A DNA stretch of 64,000 nucleotides from Variovorax paradoxus (GCF_029919115.1 NZ_CP123990.1:1488001-1552000); one strand, 5' to 3'; shown: positions 11,054-21,665, counted from the stretch's first letter. Made by a program: numbers and translations. Notes: generated by a model from the letters alone, not told the origin.

Positions 11054-11213
11054 GTTGGAAACCTTTGCGAGAGCCGCCGCGCGTGCGCAGGGGGCTTCAA
11101 ACGAGCGTAGATTGCGAAGGAACAAAGCTTCGGCTTGTGTTCAATCCGACGATTGCGACACGAATCTTGCTCATGTTGGAAACCTTTGCGAGAGCCGCCG
11201 CGCGTGCGCAGGG
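11025..11213. repeat. 68-bp direct repeat copying the ino1 start region
   Basis: The 68 bp at 11025-11092, which include the ino1 start codon, recur without mismatch at 11146-11213. The 53 bp between the copies include one copy (11100-11145) of a 46-bp unit that also forms the nearby palindrome. The second copy would encode only a short dead-end ino1 fragment on the minus strand. The arrangement could be real local amplification or an assembly error. Confidence 0.9.
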
Positions 11214-11334
11214 CGGACGTGATTGAACACAAGCCGAAGCTTTGTTCCTTCGCAATCTACGCTCGTTAACGAGCGTAGATTGCGAAGGAACAAAGCTTCG
11301 GCTTGTGTTCAATCACGTCCGCCCTGCGCACGCG
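11201..11334. repeat. Perfect 134-bp palindrome without spacer
   Basis: The 67 bp at 11201-11267 are followed immediately by their exact reverse complement at 11268-11334; the centre is GTTAAC. The inner 46 bp of each arm match a third copy at 11100-11145. Perfect spacerless palindromes of this size are normally unstable in bacteria, so this may be an assembly or library artefact. If real, it would form a large cruciform or hairpin between ino1 and the divergent epimerase operon. Confidence 0.9.
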
Positions 11335-11517
11335 AAACGGCTTCGATGCACAGAGCCAACTCAGCAGTGGCGTAACAGGGCAACGCGCCTACACACAGGT
11401 AAGTACCTTCGCACATCAACGCGGCATTTTTCCGTCGAATTTAGGGCTTCGCCGAGGCGTTGGAAAAGAAGACTTCTCCCTCGACAACCCGCCGGCGTTC
11501 AAACAAAAAGGGGTTTC
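11335..11517 (+). other. Intergenic leader upstream of the glycan operon
   Basis: No gene is seen here. Together with the repeats this makes 464 bp between ino1 and the epimerase gene. Its AT-richer stretch (about 11430-11460) is the likeliest place for the promoter of the ten-gene glycan operon, but no confident -35/-10 pair could be picked. Confidence 0.35.
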
Positions 11518-12632
<1,115 letters not shown>

Positions 12633-12636
<4 letters not shown>

Positions 12637-13766
12637 ACAGCCGGGACGCAGTACTCACTCCCCGGCGTGCGCTCAACGGCAAGGATCGGGCTACGCTCAT
12701 CACGGGTGGCGCGGGCTTCGTGGGGGCCAACCTCGCGCACCGGCTGCTGTCCGAAGGCCACCGCGTGCTGGTGTTCGACAACCTCTCGCGCCCCGGCGTG
12801 GAACGCAACCTCGACTGGCTGCGGCAGAACCACCCGACCGGGCTCGACGTGGCGGTGGCCGACATTCGCGATGCCACCGCGGTGGAGCGCGCAGTCGCAC
12901 GGGCCGACCATGTGTTTCACTTTGCTGCGCAGGTCGCTGTAACCACGAGCCTGGTCGATCCGCGCGAAGACTTTGCGGTCAACGCATTGGGCACGCTCAA
13001 CGTGCTCGAGGCAGCCCGCGCGCAGCCGGTGCCGCCGTCGGTGCTGATGACCTCGACCAACAAGGTCTATGGCGGGCTGGAGGATGTGGAGCTCAAGCTG
13101 GAGGGCCAGCGCTATGGACCGGTGACGGCCGACATCGCGAGCCACGGCATTTCCGAAGCGCGGCCGCTCGACTTTCACAGCCCCTACGGTTGCTCCAAGG
13201 GAACGGCCGACCAGTATGTGCACGACTACGCGCGCAGCTACGGCATGAAGACCGTGGTCTTCCGCATGAGCTGCATCTACGGCCAGCGCCAGTTCGGCAC
13301 CGAAGACCAGGGCTGGGTGGCGCACTTCCTGTTGCGCGCGCTCGACGGCGAACCCATCACGCTCTTCGGCGACGGCAAGCAGGTGCGCGACATCCTGTTC
13401 GTCGACGACCTGGTCGAAGCCTTCGTGCTGGCGCAACGCAACATCGGCAAGCTGGCGGGCGGCGCCTTCAACATCGGCGGCGGGCCGCGCAACGTGATCA
13501 GCCTGCTCGATCTGCTGGACCAGATCGAAGTGCTCGAAGGCAAGCGGCCCGAAACCGCGCATGAAGACTGGCGCACCGGCGACCAGCGCTACTACGTCTC
13601 GGACACGCGCCGCTTCGAGGCGGCCACGGGTTGGCGGCCCGCCGTCGATGCGCGGCAAGGTATCGAGCGGCTGCACCAGTGGCTGCGCGAGATGCGGTCC
13701 CGGCCCTCCGTTGCCCGCAAGGCGGGCCAGCGGCGCCCTGTGGTGCTTGCAGCGGCCGGGAGGTGA
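12633..13766 (+). CDS. NAD-dependent epimerase, CDP-paratose 2-epimerase-like
   Basis: The 377-residue extended SDR has TLITGGAGFVGANLAHRL at the N-terminus, the catalytic motif SPYGCSKGTADQY (YxxxK), and MSCIYGQRQFGTEDQGWVAHF. The last phrase is characteristic of CDP-tyvelose/paratose 2-epimerase relatives. It probably makes a deoxy- or epimerised hexose nucleotide. The preceding gene overlaps by 4 bp and the next begins 2 bp downstream, so the operon is translationally coupled. The C-terminal 30 residues are basic and not conserved-looking. Confidence 0.83.
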
Positions 13767-13768
13767 GC

Positions 13769-14722
13769 ATGCTCGCAAGTGTCATTGCTTCGCCGGGGCA
13801 AGCCGTGCTTCGGCAGGTGGAAACGCCCGAGCCCGCCGCTGGCCAGGTGCTGCTCAAGCTCGAGGGATCGGGCGTGTGCGCATCCAGCCTCCCGCTGTGG
13901 GAAGGCCGCTCGTGGTTCGAATACCCGCAGCCGGCCGGTGCACCGGGGCACGAAGGCTGGGGCCGCGTGGCAGCGGTGGGCGAGGGCGTGCAAGGCCTGG
14001 CGGTAGGCGACCGCGTGGCCGCGCTCACCTACCGCGCGCATGCCGAGTACGACCTGGCCGATGCGGGTTCGGTGGTGCCGCTGCCGGCCTCGCTCGCCGA
14101 TGTGGCGATGCCTGGCGAACCGCTGGGCTGTGCGGTCAACATCTTCCGCCGCAGCGACATCCAGGCCGGCCAGACCGTTGCAATCGTCGGCATCGGCTTT
14201 CTCGGCGCCGTTCTCACGCGGCTTGCCGCCCAGGCCGGCGCACGGGTCATTGCCATATCGCGCCGGCCGTTTGCGCTGGAGGTCGCGCGCCAGGCGGGTG
14301 CCGCACACACCATCGTGATGGACGACCACTGGCGCATCCTCGACGAGGTGAAGCGCCTCACCGGCGAGAAGATGTGCGAGCGCACCATCGAGGCCGTCGG
14401 GCTGCAATGGCCGCTCGACCTGGCCGGCGAAATCACGGGCGAGCGCGGCCGCCTCGTGATAGCGGGCTACCACCAGGACGGAACGCGCCAGGTCAACATG
14501 CAGATGTGGAACTGGCGCGGCATCGATGTGATCAATGCGCATGAGCGCGATCCGCGCATGTATGTGCAGGGCATCCGCGAAGCCGTCGACATGATGGCCG
14601 CGGGCGTGCTCGATGCCGAGCCGCTCTTTACCCACCGCCTGCCGCTCGACAGGCTGGGCGAGGCGCTGGAGCTCACGCGCACGCGGCCCGACGGTTTTCT
14701 GAAAGCGGTGGTGACCACGTGA
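13769..14722 (+). CDS. Zinc-dependent alcohol dehydrogenase family (MDR) protein
   Basis: This 317-residue medium-chain dehydrogenase has a GroES-like N-terminus with GVCASS and PGHEGWGRV, positions that hold catalytic zinc ligands. It lacks the cysteine-rich structural zinc loop. The Rossmann domain follows (VAIVGIGFLGAVLTRLA). Within this operon it probably oxidises or reduces a sugar or polyol, perhaps inositol or a sugar-derived alcohol; that is inference from context. It overlaps the next gene by 4 bp (GTGA). Confidence 0.8.
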   Translation: MLASVIASPGQAVLRQVETPEPAAGQVLLKLEGSGVCASSLPLWEGRSWFEYPQPAGAPGHEGWGRVAAVGEGVQGLAVGDRVAALTYRAHAEYDLADAGSVVPLPASLADVAMPGEPLGCAVNIFRRSDIQAGQTVAIVGIGFLGAVLTRLAAQAGARVIAISRRPFALEVARQAGAAHTIVMDDHWRILDEVKRLTGEKMCERTIEAVGLQWPLDLAGEITGERGRLVIAGYHQDGTRQVNMQMWNWRGIDVINAHERDPRMYVQGIREAVDMMAAGVLDAEPLFTHRLPLDRLGEALELTRTRPDGFLKAVVTT

Positions 14723-15783
14723 GGGCCGCGCACATGGTGAATGCGCAGGAGCCGGGGATGGCGACTTCGCCGTCCGCGGGCACGCAGGCAGCGCCGCTTC
14801 GACGGCCCCGGCTCGGCTTTCTGGGCGTTGGCTGGATCGGCAGGAACCGCATGGAAGCCATTGCGAAAGACGGCTTGGCGGAGATCGCTGCAGTGGCGGA
14901 TGCGGCGGCTGATGCATGCGAAGCCGCCTGCGCGCTGGCGCCCGGCGCGGCCAGCTTGCGCTCGCTCGATGCGCTGCTCGAACGCGATCTCGACGGGCTC
15001 GTGATCGCCACGCCAAGCGCGCTCCATGCCCGGCAGGCCGAGGCGGCGCTTGCGCGCGGCGTGGCAGTGTTCTGCCAGAAGCCGCTGGCACGTACCGCGG
15101 AGGAAACCAGAGGCGTGATCGACGCGGCCAGGCTCGCCGACCGGCTGCTGGGCGTCGACCTGTCGTACCGGCGCACGGCCGGCATGCAGCGCATCCGCGA
15201 GCTGGTGTCCGGTGGGGAGATCGGCGATGTGTACGCGGTCGACCTGGTGTTCCACAACGCCTATGGCCCCGACAAGCCCTGGTTCCGCGACCCGGTGCTT
15301 TCGGGCGGCGGCTGCGTGATCGACCTGGGCATCCACATGGTCGACCTGGCGCTCTGGACCTTGGGCTTTCCGCGTGTCGAGGCGGTGTCGAGCCGCCTTC
15401 ATGCGGGCGGCCGGCGCCTGGCGCTGCCTTCGGCGGTTGTCGAAGACCATGCGGTGGCGCAGATCGATCTCGCGGGCGGTTGCGTGGCGCGGCTCGCGTG
15501 CTCGTGGAACCTGCCGGCGGGCCGGGGCGCCGTCATCGAAGCCAACTTTCACGGCACGCGCGGGGGCGCCTCGTTCCGCAACGTGAACGGCTCGTTCTAC
15601 GACTTTGTCGCCGAGCGCTTCGACGGCACGCGTGCAATCCCGCTCGCCTCGCCGCCTGAAGACTGGGGCGGGCGCGCCGCTGTGCACTGGGCGCGCGCGC
15701 TCGCGAACGGCGGTGCCTTCGATCCCGAGATCGAGCGGCTGACCGAAGTGGCGGCTGTGCTGGATGCAATCTATGAACGCTGA
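14719..15783 (+). CDS. Gfo/Idh/MocA family oxidoreductase
   Basis: The 354-residue protein has an N-terminal NAD(P)-binding GFLGVGWIGRNRM segment. The family lysine motif EKP is present as CQKPLA, with Gln in place of the usual Glu. A C-terminal alpha/beta domain holds GGGCVIDLGIHMVDLALW, with the catalytic histidine. Members act on sugars, amino sugars and inositols, so use of inositol or a nucleotide-sugar fits the cluster. The GTG at 14719 overlaps the previous stop; in-frame ATGs at 14734 and 14758 are alternatives. Confidence 0.83.
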   Translation: MRAAHMVNAQEPGMATSPSAGTQAAPLRRPRLGFLGVGWIGRNRMEAIAKDGLAEIAAVADAAADACEAACALAPGAASLRSLDALLERDLDGLVIATPSALHARQAEAALARGVAVFCQKPLARTAEETRGVIDAARLADRLLGVDLSYRRTAGMQRIRELVSGGEIGDVYAVDLVFHNAYGPDKPWFRDPVLSGGGCVIDLGIHMVDLALWTLGFPRVEAVSSRLHAGGRRLALPSAVVEDHAVAQIDLAGGCVARLACSWNLPAGRGAVIEANFHGTRGGASFRNVNGSFYDFVAERFDGTRAIPLASPPEDWGGRAAVHWARALANGGAFDPEIERLTEVAAVLDAIYER

Positions 15784-16942
15784 AACACCGCAACAAGCGC
15801 CGCGCCATGTGCTGATGACGGCCGATACGGTCGGCGGCGTCTGGAGCCACGCATTGGAGCTTGCCGCGGCGCTCGGCGAGCGGGGCGTGCGCGTGTCGCT
15901 GGCCACCTTGGGGGCGCTGCCCACACCGGCGCAGCGCGCGCAGGCCGCGTCGCTCCCGGGCCTGGAACTGCACGAGAGCGGCTGGTGCCTGGAGTGGATG
16001 GAGAACCCGTGGGACGACGTGCGCCGCGCGGGCCAATGGCTCCTCGGCCTCGAACGCGAACTGGCTCCGGACGTGGTGCACCTGAACCAATTCGCCTTCG
16101 GCACGCTGCCGTTCGCAGCACCGAAGCTCGTGGTGGCTCATTCGTGCGTGGCCTCATGGTGGCGCGCCGTGCATCGCCAGCTTGCGCCGGCGAGCTGGGA
16201 CACTTACCGGCGCACGGTGCGGCAAGGGCTCGACGGCGCGGACCTCGTCGGCGCACCGACGGAAGCCATGCTCTCGTCGCTCGCACTCGACTACGGGTAC
16301 ATCCACGGCGGCCTCGTGCTGCCCAACGGCCGCAGCGCGGCGATGTTCGCTCCCGGCGACAAGGAGCCGGTCATTCTCTCGGCCGGCAGGCTGTGGGACG
16401 CCGCCAAGAACGTGTCGGCACTGCAGGCCGTGGCCACCCGTTTGCCTTGGCCCGTGTGCGTGGCTGGATCGGCATCGGCACCGGGTGCCGGCGAGAAAAG
16501 CATCCAGGCGCCCAGCGTGCTGTGGCTCGGCGAACTGGCTCCCGACGACATGGCCGCGCAGTTCGCGCGTGCATCGATCTATGCCTTGCCCGCACGCTAC
16601 GAGCCCTTCGGCCTCTCGGCGCTCGAGGCGGCGCTTTCGCAATGCGCGCTGGTGCTGGGCGACGTGCCGAGCCTGCGCGAAGTCTGGGGCGACGCCGCGC
16701 TGTATGTGCAGCCGGACGACCACGATGCGCTGCACGCGGCCTTGATGCAGCTGATCGACGATGCGCCGCTGCGCCAGCAGATGGCGCATCGGGCGGCGGA
16801 ACGTGCGCGGCATTTCACGCCGGCGCGCATGGCGGACGCCTACATGTCAGCCTACGGCCGCTTGCTCGCGCCGGCAGCGTCCCGCGCGGGCGGCGCCGGC
16901 CGCGCCCGAAGAAAAACAAAGGAGGCCGCATGCGCTTCGTGA
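15773..16942 (+). CDS. Glycosyltransferase family 4 protein
   Basis: This 389-residue GT-B enzyme begins with MTADTVGGVWSHALELAAAL, the acceptor-side glycine loop of GT4 proteins. The donor-binding region is SAGRLWDAAKNVSAL followed by PARYEPFGLSALEAAL, the E-x7-E motif that contacts the nucleotide-sugar. It is cytosolic or membrane-peripheral. It overlaps its upstream neighbour by 11 bp and its downstream neighbour by 13 bp. GT4 includes MshA-type enzymes that glycosylate inositol phosphate, which is notable given ino1 nearby, but specificity cannot be read from sequence. Confidence 0.87.
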   Translation: MNAETPQQAPRHVLMTADTVGGVWSHALELAAALGERGVRVSLATLGALPTPAQRAQAASLPGLELHESGWCLEWMENPWDDVRRAGQWLLGLERELAPDVVHLNQFAFGTLPFAAPKLVVAHSCVASWWRAVHRQLAPASWDTYRRTVRQGLDGADLVGAPTEAMLSSLALDYGYIHGGLVLPNGRSAAMFAPGDKEPVILSAGRLWDAAKNVSALQAVATRLPWPVCVAGSASAPGAGEKSIQAPSVLWLGELAPDDMAAQFARASIYALPARYEPFGLSALEAALSQCALVLGDVPSLREVWGDAALYVQPDDHDALHAALMQLIDDAPLRQQMAHRAAERARHFTPARMADAYMSAYGRLLAPAASRAGGAGRARRKTKEAACAS

Positions 16943-18051
16943 TGTTCTGCCATTCGCTCGTATCCGACTGGAACCATGGCAACGCGCATTTCTTGCGCGG
17001 CGTGTGCAGCGAGCTGCTCGCGCGCGGCCACGAGCTTGCGGTGTACGAGCCGAAAGGCGCCTGGAGCCGCACCAACCTGCAGGCCGAGCACGGCCAGGCG
17101 CCGCTCGAAGAGTTCGCGCGGGTGTACCCGGAACTGCACAGCACCACCTATGACCCCGCCACGCTCAATCTCGACGAGGCGCTGCAAGACGCGGACGTGG
17201 TGCTGGTGCATGAATGGAACGACCATGCGCTGGTGCGCCGCATCGGCCTTCACCGGCGGGGCGGCGGCAGCTACCGGCTTTTCTTTCACGACACGCACCA
17301 CCGCTCGGTGACCGAAGAAAAGAGCATGGCCGGCTACGACCTTTCGCACTACGACGGCGTGCTGGCCTTCGGCAACGTGATCCGCGACCTGTACCGCAAG
17401 AAGGGCTGGGCGCGCCGTGCGTGGACCTGGCACGAAGCCGCCGACATCCGCCACTTCCATCCGATACCGGATGAAGTGGAAGAGGGCGACCTGGTCTGGA
17501 TAGGCAACTGGGGCGACGACGAACGCGAGGCCGAGCTCGACGAGTTCCTGCTCCAGCCGGTGCACGACCTGCGGTTGAAGGCGCGCGTGCACGGCGTGCG
17601 CTACCCCGACAGGGCGCTCGACCGCCTGCGCGCGGCCCGCATCCACTTCGGCGGCTGGCTCCCCAACTACCGGGCGCCGCGCGTCTTTGCCCGCCATCGC
17701 GTCACGGTGCACGTGCCGCGCAGGCCTTACGTTCAGGCATTGCCGGGCATTCCGACCATTCGGGTGTTCGAGGCGCTGGCCTGCGGCATTCCGCTGGTTT
17801 CCGCGCCGTGGAACGATGCCGAGGGCCTCTTCACGCCCGGCCGCGATTTTCTGGTGGCCGACGACGGCGCCGCCATGCGTCGCCATCTGCGCGACGTGCT
17901 GCACGACCCCGACCTGGCGCGCGCGCTGCGCGAGCAGGGCCTGGAAACCGTGCTTGCCCGCCACACCTGCGCCCACCGCGTCGACGAGCTGCTGGCCATT
18001 CACGCCGAACTCGAAGGCGAACCCACCCACCTCCGGAGCATTCCCGCATGA
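16930..18051 (+). CDS. Glycosyltransferase, CgeB-like
   Basis: The 373-residue protein opens with MRFVMFCHSLVSDWNHGNAHFLRG, a pattern repeated in the next two genes, so the three are paralogues. The C-terminal half (GIPTIRVFEALACGIPLVSAPW) matches the glycosyltransferase 1_2/CgeB donor-binding fold. An internal HDTHHR segment is of unknown role. It is likely to add one sugar to the glycan. An AGGAGG-like site precedes the ATG, inside the previous gene. Confidence 0.82.
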   Translation: MRFVMFCHSLVSDWNHGNAHFLRGVCSELLARGHELAVYEPKGAWSRTNLQAEHGQAPLEEFARVYPELHSTTYDPATLNLDEALQDADVVLVHEWNDHALVRRIGLHRRGGGSYRLFFHDTHHRSVTEEKSMAGYDLSHYDGVLAFGNVIRDLYRKKGWARRAWTWHEAADIRHFHPIPDEVEEGDLVWIGNWGDDEREAELDEFLLQPVHDLRLKARVHGVRYPDRALDRLRAARIHFGGWLPNYRAPRVFARHRVTVHVPRRPYVQALPGIPTIRVFEALACGIPLVSAPWNDAEGLFTPGRDFLVADDGAAMRRHLRDVLHDPDLARALREQGLETVLARHTCAHRVDELLAIHAELEGEPTHLRSIPA

Positions 18052-19154
18052 AGAAAAAGATGAACATCGCCTTCTTTGCCTCCAGCCTCGTGTCGGCCTA
18101 CTGGAACGGCGCCGCCACCTATTACCGCGGCATGGTTCGCGCGCTGCACGAGCGTGGCCATCGCGTGCGCTTCTACGAGCCCGATGCCTTCGGCCGTCAG
18201 CAGCACCGCGACATGGACGACCCCGACTGGGCGGAGGTCATCGTCTATCCGGGCGAGGGCGATGCCAATGCACGCCGCATGGTCGAGCATGCACGCGGCG
18301 CCGACCTGGTGGTCAAGGCCAGCGGCGTGGGCGTGTTCGATGCGCTGCTCGAAGAGGCCGTGCTCGACTTGCAGGGCCCGGGCACGCGCGTCGTGTTTTG
18401 GGACGTCGATGCGCCCGCCACGCTCGACCGGCTGCAGGCCAATGCGGCGGACCCTTTCCATGCGCTGGTGCCGCGCTACGACATGGTGCTGACCTACGGC
18501 GGCGGCGAGCCCGTGGTGCAGGCCTACCGCCGCGCCGGCGCGCGCGATTGCATTCCGATCTACAACGCGCTCGATCCCTCCACGCATCATCCGGTCGGGC
18601 CCGATGCACGCTTCGACGCAGACCTTGGCTTCCTTGGTAACCGCCTGCCGGACCGCGAGGCGCGCGTGGAAGAGTTCTTTCTGCGTGCCGCCAGCCTGCT
18701 GCCCGAGCAGCGCTTTCTGCTGGGCGGCAGCGGCTGGAGCGACAAGGCCATGCCGAGCAATGTGCGCTATGTCGGCCATGTGTATACCGCCGACCACAAC
18801 GCATTCAACCGCACGCCCATGGCCGTGCTCAACGTGAGCCGAGACAGCATGGCGCGCTACGGTTTTTCGCCGGCCACCCGCGTGTTCGAGGCGGCCGGCT
18901 CCGCCGCCTGCCTGATCACCGATGCGTGGGAGGGCATAGAGCTTTTTCTCGAGCCCGGAAAGGAAGTGCTGGTGGCCGCCGACGGCCAAGAAGTGGCGGC
19001 GCATGTGCGCGAGCTCGATGCCGCTGGCGCGCGCCGCATCGGCGAGGCCGCCTACCGGCGCGTGCTGGCCGAGCACACCTATGCCCACCGCGCCGCCCAA
19101 CTGGAGGCGCTGCTCGAAGGCCGTGATGCGGCACAGGCCCTGGAGGTTGCATGA
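18048..19154 (+). CDS. Glycosyltransferase, CgeB-like
   Basis: This 368-residue paralogue begins MKKKMNIAFFASSLVSAYWNGAATYYRG and ends with the CgeB-type donor region (SPATRVFEAAGSAACLITDAWEGIELFLEPG). The phrase LNVSRDSMARYGFSPATRVFEA is shared in form with the next gene. It overlaps both flanking genes by 4 bp. The repeated architecture suggests successive sugar additions by related enzymes. The sugar donor is unknown. Confidence 0.83.
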   Translation: MKKKMNIAFFASSLVSAYWNGAATYYRGMVRALHERGHRVRFYEPDAFGRQQHRDMDDPDWAEVIVYPGEGDANARRMVEHARGADLVVKASGVGVFDALLEEAVLDLQGPGTRVVFWDVDAPATLDRLQANAADPFHALVPRYDMVLTYGGGEPVVQAYRRAGARDCIPIYNALDPSTHHPVGPDARFDADLGFLGNRLPDREARVEEFFLRAASLLPEQRFLLGGSGWSDKAMPSNVRYVGHVYTADHNAFNRTPMAVLNVSRDSMARYGFSPATRVFEAAGSAACLITDAWEGIELFLEPGKEVLVAADGQEVAAHVRELDAAGARRIGEAAYRRVLAEHTYAHRAAQLEALLEGRDAAQALEVA

Positions 19155-20248
19155 GCATGCAGGCTTCACCGCTCAAGATCGTCATCCTCGGGCTCTCGAT
19201 CACTTCGTCGTGGGGCAACGGGCACGCCACCACCTACCGCGGCCTGGTGCGCGAACTGGTGCGGCGCGGCCACGACGTGCTGTTTCTCGAACGCGACGTG
19301 CCCTGGTATGCCGGGCACCGCGACCTGCCCGATCCGCCTTTCGGCCGCACCGTGCTGTACGCGGACCTTGCCAGCCTGCAGCGCGACCATGCAGCACACG
19401 TCGGCGAGGCTGACCTCGTGATCGTCGGCTCCTTCGTGCCCGACGGCGTGGCTGTCGGCGACTGGGTGCAGGCCGAGGCGCCGGGCCGAACTGCCTTCTA
19501 CGACATCGACACGCCGGTGACGCTGGCCGCGCTCGCGCGCGGGGGCACGACCTACCTGGAGGCGCGGCAGATTGCGGGCTACGACATGTACCTGTCGTTC
19601 ACAGGCGGCCCGACGCTCGACCGGCTGGAGCGCGAGTTCGGCTCGCCAGCGGCGCGCATGCTCTATTGCTCGGTCGATCCCGAGCTGTACTACCCCGAGC
19701 CCGTGGCGCAGGATTGCGATCTCGGCTACATGGGCACCTACAGCGACGACCGGCAGCCCACGCTCGAGGCGCTGCTGCTTTCACCCGCGCGGCAGTGGGT
19801 GCAAGGGCGCTTCGAAGTGGCCGGGGCGCAATACCCCGGCAGCATCGAATGGCCGGCGAACGTGCGCTACACAGCGCATCTGCCGCCGGCCCTGCACCGC
19901 GGCTTCTATAACCGGCAGCGCTTTACGCTGAACGTGACCCGCGCCGACATGATCCAGGCCGGCTGGTCGCCCAGCGTGCGAATCTTCGAAGCGGCAGCGT
20001 GCGGCACGCCGATCATCAGCGACCGCTGGGACGGCATCGAATCGCTGCTGGCGCCGGGCGAGGAGATCTTCCTGGCCGATTCACCCGGCGAGGTGCTGCG
20101 GCTCCTGCGCGAGCTGCCGGAGGAAGAGCGCCGCGCCGTGGGCGAGCGTGCTCGCCGGCGCATTCTCTCGGAGCACACCGCCGCTCACCGGGCCGCCGAG
20201 CTCGAAGGCTACGCACGCACGCTGCTGCAAGTGCGCGAGACGGCTTGA
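19151..20248 (+). CDS. Glycosyltransferase, CgeB-like
   Basis: The 365-residue protein is the third of three tandem CgeB-like transferases. Its N-terminal ITSSWGNGHATTYRGLVRELVRRGHDV parallels the other two, and its C-terminal half has LNVTRADMIQAGWSPSVRIFEAAACGTPIISDRWDGIESLL. It ends 12 bp before the methyltransferase gene. Tandem duplication followed by divergence is the simplest origin of the three genes. Confidence 0.84.
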   Translation: MSMQASPLKIVILGLSITSSWGNGHATTYRGLVRELVRRGHDVLFLERDVPWYAGHRDLPDPPFGRTVLYADLASLQRDHAAHVGEADLVIVGSFVPDGVAVGDWVQAEAPGRTAFYDIDTPVTLAALARGGTTYLEARQIAGYDMYLSFTGGPTLDRLEREFGSPAARMLYCSVDPELYYPEPVAQDCDLGYMGTYSDDRQPTLEALLLSPARQWVQGRFEVAGAQYPGSIEWPANVRYTAHLPPALHRGFYNRQRFTLNVTRADMIQAGWSPSVRIFEAAACGTPIISDRWDGIESLLAPGEEIFLADSPGEVLRLLRELPEEERRAVGERARRRILSEHTAAHRAAELEGYARTLLQVRETA

Positions 20249-20260
20249 AGAAAAGGAGGC

Positions 20261-21085
20261 ATGCACGTGCACAACCACAAACAGACCGCCGCAACCGCCG
20301 AGCAAGACCCCGGCCGCATCCGCCAGCAGATCGAGGCCCTCGGCCCCTGGTTTCACAACCTGCACCTGCCGGGCGGCGTGCAGACCCTGCCCAAGCACTT
20401 TCTGGGGGGGGACTTTCCCAACTTCAAGTGGCAGGAGATCAAGCCTTTCGTTCCCGAAGACCTCAGCGGATGGCGCGTGCTCGATGTCGGGTGCAACGCG
20501 GGCTTCTACAGCTTCGAGCTGGCCCGGCGCGGTGCGTCGGTGCTGGGCATCGATGTCGACGCGCACTACCTTGCGCAGGCTCGGTGGGCCGCCGGCCAGC
20601 TCGGGCTGGAGTCGCAGGTGGAGTTTCGCGAAATGCAGGTGTACGACCTGGCACGTTCCGACGAAACCTTCGACCTGGTCTGGTTCATGGGCGTTTTCTA
20701 TCACCTGCGGTATCCGCTGCTCGCACTCGACCTGCTGGCCGAGCGCACGCGCCGCATCATGATGTTCCAGACGCTCACCATGCCGGGCGACTCCGTCTAT
20801 ACCGAAACGGCGGACTGCAACATCGACGACCGCACGCCGCTGCTCGAAAGCGGATGGCCGCGCATGGCCTTCATCGAGCACCGGCTCGCCAACGACCCGA
20901 CCAACTGGTGGGCGCCCAACCATGCCGGCGTGGAGGCCATGCTGCGTTCCAGCGGGCTTCGCGTCGAGGCCCGGCCGGGGCATGAGATCTACCTGTGCGT
21001 GCCCGATGCACAGGCGCAGGGTGCCCGCGCCATCTATGGTTCGCAATACGAGTCGGCCACGGGAGCGATCCGTGGCGGCGGCTGA
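20261..21085 (+). CDS. SAM-dependent methyltransferase (TIGR04290/Rta_06860-like)
   Basis: The 274-residue class I methyltransferase has the SAM-binding motif VLDVGCNAGFYSFELARRGASVLGID and a post-motif FDLVWFMGVFYHLRYPL reminiscent of CmoB-like enzymes. From memory it resembles the family named after a Ramlibacter gene that travels with CgeB-type glycosyltransferases. O-methylation of the finished glycan is the likely role, inferred from position. An AAAGGAGG site lies before the ATG. Confidence 0.83.
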   Translation: MHVHNHKQTAATAEQDPGRIRQQIEALGPWFHNLHLPGGVQTLPKHFLGGDFPNFKWQEIKPFVPEDLSGWRVLDVGCNAGFYSFELARRGASVLGIDVDAHYLAQARWAAGQLGLESQVEFREMQVYDLARSDETFDLVWFMGVFYHLRYPLLALDLLAERTRRIMMFQTLTMPGDSVYTETADCNIDDRTPLLESGWPRMAFIEHRLANDPTNWWAPNHAGVEAMLRSSGLRVEARPGHEIYLCVPDAQAQGARAIYGSQYESATGAIRGGG

Positions 21086-21632
21086 ACCGGCCACGGAAGG
21101 CCAAGCATCGGAGGCGCCGGTAGCGGGCGTGGTCGACCGCAACATTGCCGCGCTGGTGCGGCGGCGCCAGCAGCAGAAGATATCGACCGGCCTGCAGGAC
21201 CGGATTGCCGACGCCATTACCCGCTTTGCCGGCAGCATGAAGTTCGTGTACCTGCACCTGCTGATCTACGGGGGCTGGATCGTCATCAACCTGGGGTGGG
21301 TACCCATGGTGCGCGCATTCGACCCGACCTTCGTGGTGCTGGCCATGGTGGCGTCGGTCGAGGCCATCTTCATCTCCACCTTCGTGATGATCAGCCAGAA
21401 CCGCATGGCGGCGCTGGCCGACCAGCGCGCCGACCTCGATCTTCAGATCAGCCTCTTGGGCGAGCACGAGATCACGAAGGTCATCACCCTGGTCACGGAG
21501 ATCGCAAAGCGCATGGACATTCCGGCGGCGCACGACCCGGAGCTCGACGAGCTCCGCGAGAACGTTTCGCCGGAGCGGGTGCTCGACCGCATCGAGCGCC
21601 CTTCGAAAGAGCCCGGGCAGCCGGAGGGGTAG
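21072..21632 (+). CDS. DUF1003 family membrane protein
   Basis: This 186-residue protein carries the DUF1003 core: a basic helix, then two hydrophobic helices (FVYLHLLIYGGWIVINLGW and FVVLAMVASVEAIFISTFVM) followed by SQNRMAALADQRADLDLQISLLGEHE. The family is of unknown function. It overlaps the methyltransferase by 14 bp and uses a GTG start at 21072, so it is the last gene of the operon. Acidic and helical residues at the C-terminus are cytosolic. Confidence 0.82.
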   Translation: MAAAEPATEGQASEAPVAGVVDRNIAALVRRRQQQKISTGLQDRIADAITRFAGSMKFVYLHLLIYGGWIVINLGWVPMVRAFDPTFVVLAMVASVEAIFISTFVMISQNRMAALADQRADLDLQISLLGEHEITKVITLVTEIAKRMDIPAAHDPELDELRENVSPERVLDRIERPSKEPGQPEG

Positions 21633-21665
21633 GGCAGCCCTTCCGGACCCGCCCGCTCTTTCTAC

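Noticed and set aside
11025..11334. Insertion-sequence or integron-like end from the inverted repeats
   Set aside because: No transposase, target-site duplication or recombinase gene is near, and the repeats are copies of local sequence.
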